Below, piece by piece: positions 34,556 to 45,132 of a stretch of DNA of 64,000 nt. The DNA lies in the NCBI RefSeq assembly GCF_022230955.1, contig NZ_JAKKFI010000098.1, positions 62,001 through 126,000 on the forward strand, written 5' to 3'. Positions within the stretch are counted from its first letter, which is position 1. Each line of letters starts with the position of its first letter. Made by a program: the position numbers and the translations under genes. The notes beneath the pieces are model-generated. The model worked only from the letters and a program-made list of their open reading frames with translations. It ran no database searches and was not told the origin of the DNA. The stretch is from Micromonospora cabrerizensis (lineage in GTDB: Bacteria; Actinomycetota; Actinomycetes; Mycobacteriales; Micromonosporaceae).

Positions 34556-35521
34556 TCACCGAGCGTCGAGCACCAGCTCCGGCTCGGGCGAGACCGGCGC
34601 GGACGCAGCCGGCGTCCCGCGCAGTTCGTCGAGGCGCACCAGCGCGACCCCGGCGACGATCATCGCGCCTCCGAAGAGCTGCCAGCCGGTGGGCAGCTCG
34701 TTCAGGAACAGCCAGGCGATCAGCACCGCGAAGAGCACCTCGGTCAGCCCAACGAACGACGACAGCCGGGGGCCGAGGATCCGGGTGCCGGCGATACCGG
34801 CGAGGTACGCGATGACGGCGGCCACCAGCGAGAGCCCGGCGATGGGCAGCAGCCAACTGGTGGGCTGCCCGGCGAAGGTGACCTCGCCGAAGGTGGCGTG
34901 CAACGGCAGCAGACCGGTCAGCCCGACGAGGAGCAGGACGGCGGCGCCTACTGCCATTCCGCCGCTGGCCATGGCGACCGAGGGCAGTCGGGGGTCGACC
35001 CGCCCGGCGAGCACGAAGTATCCGGCCAGGCCGAATGCCGCGCCGAGTCCCCAGAGCACACCCACCGGGTGGAAGTCGGCGGTGCCGGCGAGGTCGAGCA
35101 CGAACGCCAGTCCGGCCAGGGCGGCCACCGAGCCGGCCACGGTGAGTCGGCGGGGCCGCTGCCCGTGCCGCAGCCACATCCAGCCGACGACGAGGATGAT
35201 GCCGAGGTATTCCAGCAGCAGCGCGACACCGACCGGCAGGTAGCGCACGGCGTTGAAGAAGCAGACCTGGGCCAGCGCCACCCCGAGGAGGCCGAACAGC
35301 CCGACGGCCGTGGCGTTGCTCCGCAGCACGTTCCACCTGCCCCGCAGCGACAGCAGGGCGGGGATCGCCAGCACCAGGGCGGCGATGCCGACCCGGGCGA
35401 TCACTGCGGACTCGGCTGACCAGCCGGCCTCGATGAGCGACCGCGCGAAGGTGCCGGAGGTGGCGAAGGTGACTGCGGAGAGCAACGCCAACGCGGCGCC
35501 GGCAGCAGGTCGTGAGTGCAT
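34556..35521 (-). CDS. EamA-type (DMT superfamily) transporter
   Basis: 321 residues with ten hydrophobic helices in two homologous EamA halves, ending in a conserved tail helix. Such proteins export amino acids, drugs or metabolites. ATG 35521 has GAGGAG 7 nt upstream; a longer frame from 35557 lacks this. Divergent from a CGNR regulator, with which it shares two copies of a 12-bp operator-like word. In the gap downstream (34480-34545) is a short hexanucleotide repeat (caccgg). Confidence 0.88.
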   Translation of the reverse strand: MHSRPAAGAALALLSAVTFATSGTFARSLIEAGWSAESAVIARVGIAALVLAIPALLSLRGRWNVLRSNATAVGLFGLLGVALAQVCFFNAVRYLPVGVALLLEYLGIILVVGWMWLRHGQRPRRLTVAGSVAALAGLAFVLDLAGTADFHPVGVLWGLGAAFGLAGYFVLAGRVDPRLPSVAMASGGMAVGAAVLLLVGLTGLLPLHATFGEVTFAGQPTSWLLPIAGLSLVAAVIAYLAGIAGTRILGPRLSSFVGLTEVLFAVLIAWLFLNELPTGWQLFGGAMIVAGVALVRLDELRGTPAASAPVSPEPELVLDAR

Positions 35522-35546
35522 GTCGCGCTCCTCGGGACGGCACCGT

Positions 35547-35624
35547 GTCATGAGCAAACTATCCTTGTGCTGATGACGTTAGGCGGAAGCCATGACAGGA
35601 GTCAAGATGCTATTTGCTCATGAC
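35547..35624. promoter_or_regulatory. Paired 12-bp operator words in EamA/CGNR promoter
   Basis: gtcatgagcaaa (35547-35558) and its exact reverse complement tttgctcatgac (35613-35624) are 54 bp apart. The left copy is 26 bp upstream of the EamA start and the right copy covers codons 3-6 of the CGNR gene. Each contains the palindrome tcatga. A repressor binding both could loop the promoter. Confidence 0.65.
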
Positions 35625-36152
35625 ACTGAATGTTCCCTGATCGCCGCCGCCGCGCTGGTCAACACCACGGGTCGCGACGGCGAGCTGCTGCCCGACGTCG
35701 CCGCGTTGGACGCGTTCTTCGTCCGCTACTCCTACAGCGGGCGACACGAGCACACCGACGCCGAGTTGCGGGCCGTCCGGGAGTTGCGGCCCCAGCTACG
35801 CCGCATCTGGTACGCCGAGCCACCCGAGATCGTCGCGCTGGTCAACGGCCTGCTGCTGGAACACAAGGCGCTGCCCCAGCTCATCGAGCACGACGACGAG
35901 CCCTACCACCTGCACGCCGTACCCCGGGACGCGCCCCTGGCCACCCGGATCGCGGTGGAGGCGGCGATGGCGATGGCCGACCTGGTTCGCGCTGGCGAGC
36001 TGAGCCGGCTGCGGATCTGCGAGTACCCGGACTGCGACAACGTGGTCGTCGACCTGTCCCGCAACCGGTCGCGGCGATTCTGCGAGGCCGGCTGCGGCAA
36101 CCGCGCCGCGGTGACCGCCTACCGCGCCCGCCGGGCGGCCGGTCGCTCCTGA
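35607..36152 (+). CDS. CGNR zinc-finger transcriptional regulator
   Basis: 181 residues. An N-terminal ABATE-type domain (SLIAAAALVNTTG) is followed by the C-terminal zinc finger with ICEYPDCDNVVVD and CEAGCGNRAAV, containing a proper CGNR motif for DNA binding. ATG 35607 is preferred because AGGAG lies 5 nt upstream; ATG 35592 is possible. The 3' end overlaps the convergent acetyltransferase by 34 bp. It probably represses the divergent EamA exporter. Confidence 0.85.
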   Translation: MLFAHDTECSLIAAAALVNTTGRDGELLPDVAALDAFFVRYSYSGRHEHTDAELRAVRELRPQLRRIWYAEPPEIVALVNGLLLEHKALPQLIEHDDEPYHLHAVPRDAPLATRIAVEAAMAMADLVRAGELSRLRICEYPDCDNVVVDLSRNRSRRFCEAGCGNRAAVTAYRARRAAGRS

Positions 36153-36703
36153 GCGGTGGCGGCCCACTCCTCGGCCCGCAACTCGTACTCCACCTCGCCG
36201 TGCTCGGTGCCCGGGATCGGGTCGTCCCACTGCAGGTGGAACGTCCGCAGATAGCGCAGCCCCGCCTTCGCCATCACCCGCCGGGACCGCTCGTTGACCG
36301 TCATCGTCTCCGCCCAGACCCGACGCACCCCGACGGTGTCGAACGCGTACCGCACCAACGCCCGCGACCCCTCCGTGGCCAGCCCCCGCCCCCACGTCGA
36401 GCGCCGCAGCCGGTAGCCCAACTCGGCCTCGGTGCCGTCCGCCGACGGGTCGAGCGCGCACCAACCCAGGAAGTCGCCGGCCTCCCGGTCGAGCGCCGCC
36501 CAACGACCCAGCCCGGGATACCGCTCGTACTGGGCCAGCAGCCTCGGCAACTGCTCGTCGCGAACCGTGGCCAGCGGCGTGGCGACACCACCGCTGAGGA
36601 ACCGCATCACCTCGGGATCGCTGTCCAGGTCGACCAGCGCGTCCACGTCAGCCATGGTCAACCGCCGAAACCGCAGCCGCTCGGTGCAGGGCAGGTCACT
36701 CAT
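36119..36703 (-). CDS. GNAT-family N-acetyltransferase, RimJ/RimL type
   Basis: 194 residues. ERLRFRRLTMADVDALVDL is the usual RimJ/RimL start, and ELGYRLRRSTWGRGLATEG carries the acetyl-CoA-binding turn, followed by RVWAETMTVNERSRRVMAKAG. It transfers an acetyl group to an amine, either a protein N-terminus or a small molecule. ATG 36703 precedes the conserved region directly. Confidence 0.85.
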   Translation of the reverse strand: MSDLPCTERLRFRRLTMADVDALVDLDSDPEVMRFLSGGVATPLATVRDEQLPRLLAQYERYPGLGRWAALDREAGDFLGWCALDPSADGTEAELGYRLRRSTWGRGLATEGSRALVRYAFDTVGVRRVWAETMTVNERSRRVMAKAGLRYLRTFHLQWDDPIPGTEHGEVEYELRAEEWAATAQERPAARRAR

Positions 36704-36793
36704 AACGGGATCATCCCGCCGCCCCACACCACCGTCGACCCGTTTACCCGCGCCGCCCGCGCCGCCCGCGCGGAAGATCCGCGCAACATCGGG

Positions 36794-36831
36794 GAAGTTG
36801 CTGCTTCAGGCCGCGACGAAGCAGCAACTTC
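36794..36831. repeat. Intergenic palindrome
   Basis: Perfect 14-bp arms gaagttgctgcttc (36794-36807) and the reverse complement (36818-36831) with a 10-nt loop; a further gaagttgc follows. It lies between the GNAT and DUF397 genes and may be a dispersed element or terminator. Confidence 0.8.
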
Positions 36832-36886
36832 GGTGAAGTTGCGGGCAAGAGACCCCGCGACCACCGTCGCGGGCGAGCCGGTCGTT

Positions 36887-37069
36887 TCAGCGCGGGGGCG
36901 CGACCACGAAGAGCCGCCAGGAGTACGCGTCGACCACCAGCACGGGCCCGTCCGAGTCCTTGCTGTCTCGCACCCCGACCACGTCCCCAAGATTCGTCGC
37001 CACCTCGACACACCAGTTGTCCTGGTTGCTGCGGCTGCTCTTGCGCCATCGAGCGTCGGTCAACTCCAC
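36887..37069 (-). CDS. DUF397 small protein paired with Scr1-type regulator
   Basis: 60 residues with the DUF397 pattern: WRKSSRSNQDNWCVEVA, VVGVRDSKD and a closing LFVVAP. GTG 37069 lies inside the end of the upstream helix-turn-helix gene (10-bp overlap), so they are co-translated. These pairs are frequent in Streptomyces and relatives and behave like regulator and anti-regulator or antitoxin-like partners; a direct toxin role is not proven. Confidence 0.85.
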   Translation of the reverse strand: MELTDARWRKSSRSNQDNWCVEVATNLGDVVGVRDSKDSDGPVLVVDAYSWRLFVVAPPR

Positions 37070-37872
37070 GACTCGGCCACCTCGTTCAGAAAGTCGATGG
37101 ATGCCTGCGGTGGCAGGGCTTCGCCCAAGGTAGCCTCCCAGACCCTCTGCAACCGCGCCAGATCTCGCGGCTGGTCCAGCTCCTGGCCGCGAACCTGGCA
37201 CTCCAGATAGGCCAGCTCGGTGCTGTCGGGCAGGACGGCGAGCGCGAACTGCCCACCGAGCCCCGGATACTCCTCGGCGGATTGCGGGACCACGTGCAGC
37301 CGGACCCGCGGGTGCCCGGTGGCGATGCTGGCCAGGTGCAGCGTCTGGTCGCGCATCACCTTTCGCCCACCCACCCGTCGTCGCAGCACCGCCTCGTCCA
37401 GCACCGCCACGATCTGCGGCGCACGCTCGCTCTGCAACACGTCCTGGCGGTTCATCCGGTCGGTCAGCCGCCGCTCGACCTCTTCGGGAGCGAGCAGGCC
37501 GCCAGCCTCGAAGACCGCACGCGCGTATCCCTCCGTCTGGAAGAGCCCGGGCACGTAGCGGGGCTCGTACCACCGGACCGTGCGCGCCTGCTCGAAGATC
37601 GCCTGCCAGCCACGCAACCACGGCTGGGCCCGGTCCAGGCTGACCAGCTCGGTGGACATCCGGCCGAAGAGGCCGCCGGTGTCCAGGGCGCGGTCGACGA
37701 GTTCCAGGTACTTGGCGGTGGGCGCTTGCTGGCCCAGCTCGACGGCGCTGACCATCGACGCCGAGTAGTTGACCGCCTTGGCCAGCTCGTCCTGACTCCA
37801 GCCCCGCCGAGCCCGGGCCCGGCGCAGCTCCGCGACCAGGAACGCCGCCGCCGTCATCTGTCCATCGGCCAT
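37060..37872 (-). CDS. Scr1-family XRE-type regulator (DUF5753)
   Basis: 270 residues. A helix-turn-helix covers about 12-65 (LRRARARRGWSQDELAKAV, then YSASMVSAVELG). The DUF5753 region follows (QPWLRGWQAIFEQARTVRWYEP, then VPGLFQTEGYARAV). It binds DNA and is thought to be modulated by its DUF397 partner. ATG 37872 is the last start before the conserved region. Confidence 0.88.
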   Translation of the reverse strand: MADGQMTAAAFLVAELRRARARRGWSQDELAKAVNYSASMVSAVELGQQAPTAKYLELVDRALDTGGLFGRMSTELVSLDRAQPWLRGWQAIFEQARTVRWYEPRYVPGLFQTEGYARAVFEAGGLLAPEEVERRLTDRMNRQDVLQSERAPQIVAVLDEAVLRRRVGGRKVMRDQTLHLASIATGHPRVRLHVVPQSAEEYPGLGGQFALAVLPDSTELAYLECQVRGQELDQPRDLARLQRVWEATLGEALPPQASIDFLNEVAESWS

Positions 37873-38326
37873 GCCGTACCGCCCTCCACCCCGCTGACGA
37901 TCAACTCCAGCCGGCCGCCAGCGGCGGCGCCACCCGAAACAGGGCGACTGTGACGACGCGGCCAAACCCTTCCGACCGTAGTCGCCTGATCACCAGACTG
38001 TGAAGTGCGGCACCGCTCCCCGTCCCCCGGGTCTGTCGGTGCACACGGGACCGCCCGCTCCCCCGGCCGGGCGGTCCCACCTCCCAGACCCCGTCCAAGC
38101 CCACCACCCAGACCCCGAAGCCCACCACCCAGACCCCGTTCACGCCGGCCACCTCGACCCCGTCCACGCCGGCCACTCCGACCGCGCAAGATCGCGCAAG
38201 ATCGCGGAAACAGTGGGGTCCCGAGGTGCGGAGGCCACTAGATCCAGGATCGAGCACGATCTTGGCGCAGCTCGGCCCGGCGCAACCCAGCCCGGCCCGG
38301 CGCAGCGCGACACGAAAGGCCACAGC
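37873..38326. other. Repeat-rich intergenic region
   Basis: 454 bp. About three copies of a 21-bp unit (cccaccacccagaccccg plus three bases) lie at roughly 38083-38145, then two related gccggccac units. A degraded palindromic element (caagatcg at 38195 with cgatcttg at 38258) follows. Open frames exist but show only low-complexity sequence. Probably holds the divergent promoters of the Scr1 gene and the small Cys protein. Confidence 0.55.
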
Positions 38327-38617
38327 ATGTCCCGGACCGCCCCGGACAACCGCGCCACGACGCCCGGTCGGCCACACCTGCCGTTGCGCCCGCTCTGGCT
38401 GTGCCGGGTCTGCGCCGCACCCTGGCCCTGCCCGGTCGCGCGGCTCACCCTCCGCCAGGAGTACGCCCACGACCGGGTCGGGTTGAGCGTCTACCTGTGC
38501 GCGGTGCTGCACGAGGCAGCCGCCGACCTGTACCGGCTCAACCCGCACGACGGCCCGGACCCGGCGGCGCTCTTCACCCGCTTCCTCGGCTGGGCGAGAC
38601 CACGGCACCTGCGCTGA
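38327..38617 (+). CDS. Small Cys-containing protein often found beside Scr1/DUF397
   Basis: 96 residues. The core WLCRVCAAPWPCPVARLTLRQ has three Cys in a CxxC...C setting, followed by a conserved-looking helical stretch (VGLSVYLCAVLHEAAADLY). GAAAGG 8 nt before ATG 38327 supports the start. Similar short proteins occur next to Scr1/DUF397 genes in other actinomycetes, some wrongly labelled flavin reductase. It might bind zinc. Function unknown. Confidence 0.7.
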   Translation: MSRTAPDNRATTPGRPHLPLRPLWLCRVCAAPWPCPVARLTLRQEYAHDRVGLSVYLCAVLHEAAADLYRLNPHDGPDPAALFTRFLGWARPRHLR

Positions 38618-38655
38618 GCCGGCCTGAGCAGCGCCGGACGGGGCAGGCAGCCGGA

Positions 38656-40065
38656 TCAGGGGTGGGTCATCCGCAGCAGGTCCAGGGTCTCGTCGAGCTG
38701 GGTCTCGGTGAGCTTGCCGGAGTCGACGTGCCCCCGGGAGATCACCACCTCGCGGATGGAGGTCTGCTTGGCCAACGCCTCCTTGGCGATCGACGCCGCC
38801 TCGTCGTACCCGAGGTAGCGGTTGAGCGGGGTGACGATCGACGGCGAACCCTCGGCGTACGCCAGGCAGACCTCGGCGTCCGCGACCAGGCCGACCACCA
38901 GCCGGTCGGCGAACAGCCGGCTCACCGCGGAGAGCAGCCGGATCGACTCCAGCAGGTTGCGGCCCATCACCGGGAGCATCACGTTCAGCTCGAAGTCGCC
39001 CTGCGAGCCGGCGAAGCCGACGGTCGCGTCATTGCCAATCACCTGTGCGCAGACCTGCCGCATCGCCTCGGCCACCACCGGGTTGACCTTGCCCGGCATG
39101 ATCGACGACCCGGGCTGGAGGTCGGGGATGCGCAGCTCACGGAGGCCGGCACGAGGGCCGGAGCCCATCCAACGGATGTCATTGGCGATCTTGTAGAGGC
39201 CGACCGCCACGGTACGCAGTTGCCCCGAGGTCTCGACCAGCGCGTCCCGGGCGCCCTGCGCCTCGAAGTGGTTGCGCGCCTCGGACAACGGCAACCCGGT
39301 CGCCTCGCGCAGCTTGTCGATCACCGCGGCGGCGAAGCCGAGCGGGGTGTTGATCCCGGTACCGACGGCGGTGCCACCCAGCGGCAGCTCGGCCAGTCGG
39401 GGCAGCGAGCCCTCCAACCGCTCGATGCCGTAGCGGACCTGCGCGGCGTACCCGCCGAACTCCTGGCCGAGCGTGACCGGGGTGGCGTCCATCAGGTGCG
39501 TACGCCCGGCCTTGACCACCGTCTCGAACTCGGCGGCCTTGGCCTCCAACGCCGACGCGAGGTGAGCCAGCGACGGCAGCAGATCCTCGACGATGAACTG
39601 GGTGGCAGCCAGGTGGATCGAGGACGGGAAGACGTCGTTGCTCGACTGGGAGGCGTTGACGTGGTCGTTCGGGTGCACCGGCGAGCCCAGCTCCCGGCTG
39701 GCCAGGGTGGCGATCACCTCGTTGGTGTTCATGTTCGACGACGTGCCGGAGCCGGTCTGGAACACGTCCACCGGGAACTGGTCGTCGTAACCGCCGTCGG
39801 CCACGTGCGCGGCAGCGGCGGCGATCGCGGCGGCGACGTTGGCGTCGATCACGCCCAGCTCGCCGTTGACCTGGGCCGCCGCGCCCTTGATCTGCGCGAG
39901 CGCCTTGATCTGGGCCGGTTCGATGCCCCGGCCGGAGATCGGGAAATTCTGCACCGCGCGTTGGGTCTGTGCCCGCCACAACGCCTCGGCGGGCACCTCC
40001 ACCTCGCCCATCGAGTCGCGTTCGATCCGGTAACCGGTCGCCTCTGGAGTCGTCACGCGTACCAT
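38656..40065 (-). CDS. fumC: Fumarate hydratase class II
   Basis: 469 residues, the normal length for FumC. The superfamily signature GSSIMPGKVNP is near 325, TGSGTSSNMN near 108 and the loop NDHVNASQSSND near 137. It interconverts fumarate and malate without iron and acts as a tetramer in the cytoplasm. The ATG 40065 is given; GTG 40056, with better ribosome-site spacing, would shorten it by three residues. Stands 35 bp downstream of the large SARP regulator on the same strand. Confidence 0.95.
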   Translation of the reverse strand: MVRVTTPEATGYRIERDSMGEVEVPAEALWRAQTQRAVQNFPISGRGIEPAQIKALAQIKGAAAQVNGELGVIDANVAAAIAAAAAHVADGGYDDQFPVDVFQTGSGTSSNMNTNEVIATLASRELGSPVHPNDHVNASQSSNDVFPSSIHLAATQFIVEDLLPSLAHLASALEAKAAEFETVVKAGRTHLMDATPVTLGQEFGGYAAQVRYGIERLEGSLPRLAELPLGGTAVGTGINTPLGFAAAVIDKLREATGLPLSEARNHFEAQGARDALVETSGQLRTVAVGLYKIANDIRWMGSGPRAGLRELRIPDLQPGSSIMPGKVNPVVAEAMRQVCAQVIGNDATVGFAGSQGDFELNVMLPVMGRNLLESIRLLSAVSRLFADRLVVGLVADAEVCLAYAEGSPSIVTPLNRYLGYDEAASIAKEALAKQTSIREVVISRGHVDSGKLTETQLDETLDLLRMTHP

Positions 40066-40100
40066 CCTGCCGCGCCCGTGGCCGACTCGCAGATGATCCG

Positions 40101-43082
40101 TCAGCCCAACTCGGCCAGCAGCCGTTCCACCTCGTACTGCTCCGGCGAGTCGATCTGGCGGAACAGGGACAGCGCCCGGAACCAGTGCGACCGGGCCGCA
40201 GCCGGGTCGGTGTCCCGCAGGCAGCGGGCAATGCCGTCCAGCGCCCCGGCCTGTTCGTGCGGGGCGTTCATCCGGATGGCGTCGGCGAGCACCCGCCGGT
40301 GCAGGTCCACCGCGCTGGCCACGTCGCCCTGGTCGAGCAGCGCACGGGCCAGCAGGTTGCGCGACATGCTGGCGGCGGTGCGGTCCCCGGCCTTCGTCAC
40401 CGCGGCGAGCGCCTCACGGTGCAGTGTCGCGGCGGCCTCCGGCCGGCCCAGGATCCGCTCGATGCTGCCCAGTTCGTTGAGGACCTCGCCCTCCCCGAAG
40501 CGGTTGCCCTCCCGGCGCTTGAACTTCAAGGCGAGCCGCAGTATCCGGCGCGCTCCCGGGTAGTCGCCAAGCCGGGCCCGCACCGCCCCGAGGTGACCGA
40601 GGGCGTTGTACAGGCTGTTCATGTCGCCGATGTCGCGGGCCAGGCGCATCTGCCGCCGCGAGGCCAGCCGCGCCTCCGGGTAGCGGCCCCACGCCAACAG
40701 CAACAACGCCTGGTTGTTGAGTATCGCGATGACCTCCACCGGCTGATCGCCGGCGGAGACGAGCGCCAGTGCCGCGGCGGAGTGGGCCATGGCGGGAGCC
40801 AGTTGCCAGTTCGCCCCGTACGCCACGGTCAGGTTCCGACGGACCGTCGCCTCACCACGCCGGTCGCCGAGCCGTTGACGCAGCCGGAGCGCGACCTCCA
40901 TCAGCTCGATGGCCTCCGGGAACCGCCCGAGCCGGAAGTAAGCCGAGGAGAGGTAGTTCCGGACGGTGGCGATGGCCCCCGCGTCGTCGAGCTGCTCGGC
41001 GGCGCGCAGCGCGACGGTGTGGGTGTCCACCAGCTCGTCCAGGTGGCCGTACCTGAACAGATAGAACCAGGATGTGCGGGCCAGTTGCCAGCAGCGTTCC
41101 AGGTGCCCCTCGGCGGCGGCCAGCCGCACCAGCGCCGGAAGCGCCGCGCGGTTGGCGTCGAACCAGGCAGCACCATCCGAGACGGACGCGCGCACCAGGT
41201 CGGCTCGGGGAGGTTCCGGCAGCACCAGGACGGACCGACTGGCCACCGGTTCCATCCGGCTGGCGATGGCGTGGGCCGTATGCAGGTGATGATCGAGCAG
41301 CCGGACCGTGGCGGCGCTCCGCCCCGAAGCGGTCTCGCCGGTCTCCAGCAGCTGGCGGGCGTACTCGCGCATCAGATCGTGAAAGCGGAAACGGCCGGCT
41401 TCCGGCTCGTCGACGAGGTGCGCGTCGACGAGGCTGTCCAGCAGGTCCTGGGCGTCCGGCAACGGCAGGTCGGCGACCGCCGCCGCCACCCGATCGTCGA
41501 AGAAGCCGCCGGGGTGCAACGCCAGCAGCCGGAACATCCGCTGCTGGTCGAGGTCGAGCTGCGCGTACGACAGAGCGAAGGCCTGCCCGACGGAGCGTTC
41601 GCCGGCCGACAGCTCGGTCAGCGTGTCCCGTCCGGCGGCAAGCCGGTCCGCCAGGTCGCGGACCCGCCACCGGGGCCGGTGGGCGAGCCGGGCCCCCGCC
41701 AGCCGGATCGCCAGCGGCAGGTGCCCGCAACGGGTGGTCACCTCGACGGCCGCCTCCGGCTCGGCGGCGACCCGGTCGGCGCCGACCACCCGTCCGAGCA
41801 GCTCCACCGCCTCCTCCGGGTCCAGCACGGCCAGCGACGACGGCTTTCCGCCGTCCAGACCGGCGAGCCTCCGACGGCTCGTGATCAGGGTGAGGCTGTC
41901 CCGGCCACTGGGCAGCAGCGGTGCGACCTGAGCGGCGCTGGCGGCGTTGTCGAGCACCACGATCGCCCGCCGTCCGGACAGTTTGCTGCGCCACAGGGCG
42001 GCGCGTTCGTCGGTGTCGGCGGGGATCCGGTCCCCCGGGACACCGAGCTGGCGGAGCAGCGCGGCAAGGGCGGCGGCGGGCGGCAGTGGCTCCCGTTCGC
42101 TGTGCCCGTGCAGGTCGATGAAGAGGTGCGCGTCGGGGTAACGGTCCGCGAGCGCCGTGGCGACGTGCACGGCCAGTGTGGTCTTCCCGCTGCCCGCCAT
42201 GCCGTCGACGAGCTGGATTCGGGCGTCGTCCTCCTCGATCTCCTTGACCAGCCGGGCGAGCGTCTCCTGCCGTCCGGTGAAATCGTTGATCGCCCGGGGC
42301 AGCGCCCGGACCGGGGTGAAGGCCCGCTCCTCCGAACCGGTGAGTGCCAGGTCTCCGGCGAGCACCCGCTGGTGCAGCTCCTGCAACTCGGCACCCGGTT
42401 CGATGCCCAGCTCGTCGGCGTAGAACCGCCGGCCCTCCCGGTAGACCGCGAGCGCGTCGGCCTGCCGGCCGACCGAGGACAGGGCGAGCATCAGCTGGCC
42501 ACGCAGACGCTCCCGCAGCGGATGCTGGTCTACGCTCTCGGCGAGTTCCTCGATCAGCTCGGCGGCCCGCCCGAGGCGCAGCTCGACGTCGACGCGCTCC
42601 TCCAGCGCGGTGAGGCGTTGTTCGTCGAGCGTCTGTGCCCGACGACGGACGCTGCGGCTGGGGATGCCGCTGAGCGCCGGCCCGCGCCAGAGTGCCAGGG
42701 CCTCGTGGAACCGCTCACCCGCCTCGGCGAGCCGGCCGGCCGCGACGGCGGCCCGGGCCTCGTCGACGCCCCGGGCGAAGGCATCGGCGTCCAGGTCGCT
42801 CGGGGCGATACGGACGCCGTACCCGGCCGGGTCGGTGACGATGATCTCCGGTGCCAGCCCCAGGTCGGCGAACCGTCGCCGCAGCCGCGACACGCAGGTC
42901 TGCAACTGGGCTCGGGCGGTGGCCGGGGGGCGCTCCTCCCAGACCGCGTCCACCAGTTCCTCGACAGGCACCAGCCGGCCGGAGCGCAGCAGCAGCATGG
43001 CGAGCACGATCCGGTCCCGGCCGGCGGTGACAGTGGACTCGCCACCGCCGACACGCAGAGGCCCCAGGATCCCGAACCGCAT
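40101..43082 (-). CDS. AfsR/SARP-type regulator with NB-ARC and TPR
   Basis: 993 residues. A winged helix (1-95, MRFGILGPLRV start), a BTAD domain (about 98-245) and an NB-ARC ATPase with P-loop MAGSGKTTLAV near 295 and AIVVLDNAAS as Walker B are followed by a long TPR array (about 600-990). This is the full AfsR layout, used to couple a signal to activation of secondary metabolism or development. Unlike the first SARP in this window it has the TPR sensor. No biosynthetic cluster is adjacent. Confidence 0.88.
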   Translation of the reverse strand: MRFGILGPLRVGGGESTVTAGRDRIVLAMLLLRSGRLVPVEELVDAVWEERPPATARAQLQTCVSRLRRRFADLGLAPEIIVTDPAGYGVRIAPSDLDADAFARGVDEARAAVAAGRLAEAGERFHEALALWRGPALSGIPSRSVRRRAQTLDEQRLTALEERVDVELRLGRAAELIEELAESVDQHPLRERLRGQLMLALSSVGRQADALAVYREGRRFYADELGIEPGAELQELHQRVLAGDLALTGSEERAFTPVRALPRAINDFTGRQETLARLVKEIEEDDARIQLVDGMAGSGKTTLAVHVATALADRYPDAHLFIDLHGHSEREPLPPAAALAALLRQLGVPGDRIPADTDERAALWRSKLSGRRAIVVLDNAASAAQVAPLLPSGRDSLTLITSRRRLAGLDGGKPSSLAVLDPEEAVELLGRVVGADRVAAEPEAAVEVTTRCGHLPLAIRLAGARLAHRPRWRVRDLADRLAAGRDTLTELSAGERSVGQAFALSYAQLDLDQQRMFRLLALHPGGFFDDRVAAAVADLPLPDAQDLLDSLVDAHLVDEPEAGRFRFHDLMREYARQLLETGETASGRSAATVRLLDHHLHTAHAIASRMEPVASRSVLVLPEPPRADLVRASVSDGAAWFDANRAALPALVRLAAAEGHLERCWQLARTSWFYLFRYGHLDELVDTHTVALRAAEQLDDAGAIATVRNYLSSAYFRLGRFPEAIELMEVALRLRQRLGDRRGEATVRRNLTVAYGANWQLAPAMAHSAAALALVSAGDQPVEVIAILNNQALLLLAWGRYPEARLASRRQMRLARDIGDMNSLYNALGHLGAVRARLGDYPGARRILRLALKFKRREGNRFGEGEVLNELGSIERILGRPEAAATLHREALAAVTKAGDRTAASMSRNLLARALLDQGDVASAVDLHRRVLADAIRMNAPHEQAGALDGIARCLRDTDPAAARSHWFRALSLFRQIDSPEQYEVERLLAELG

Positions 43083-43291
43083 CTGCTCCCCCGCTGTGAT
43101 CGTGCAACTCGCAGCAGCGTAGCCCGGCGATCACTCAATGCCGCAGTCCGGTGATAGCGATGTGAGAGCGGATCGAGTGCGGTGCGCACCAGACTCACAC
43201 CGGGTTGTCGGTGACGGCATCCGACGGGGGCGGTGCGCCCGTCCCACCCCAACGGGGCGGGCGCACCGATGTCGGCAGAGCACGGACGACA

Positions 43292-43325
43292 GAGGGGTGC
43301 CGGGCGAACTCGCCCGGCACCCCTC
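43292..43325 (-). terminator. Terminator of the class I fumarase gene
   Basis: 15-bp perfect stem (43292-43306 with 43311-43325), 4-nt loop, 14 bp beyond the stop. A second, bulged hairpin lies at 43231-43268 between this and the SARP promoter. Confidence 0.8.
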
Positions 43326-43338
43326 GCGTACGTGTCGG

Positions 43339-45006
<1,668 letters not shown>

Positions 45007-45132
45007 GAGCGGCAAGCCTAGGGCAGACCGGTCGATCACTCCCACCCGCCGGGCGGGTCCTGGGACGCCGCTCTCATCGCCTCGGGCCCGCCACGCCTCC
45101 CCGCAGTGCGGATCAGCTGGCGACTCGCCCGC

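Noticed and set aside
36887..37872. Scr1/DUF397 pair as a proven toxin-antitoxin system
   Set aside because: Overlap and pairing are real, but nothing in DUF397 shows a toxin activity; recorded only as a regulator with a partner.
38401..43154. Two very long + strand frames (720 and 1061 codons) opposite fumC and the second SARP
   Set aside because: They cross gene boundaries, lack ribosome sites and are compositional shadows of the minus-strand genes.
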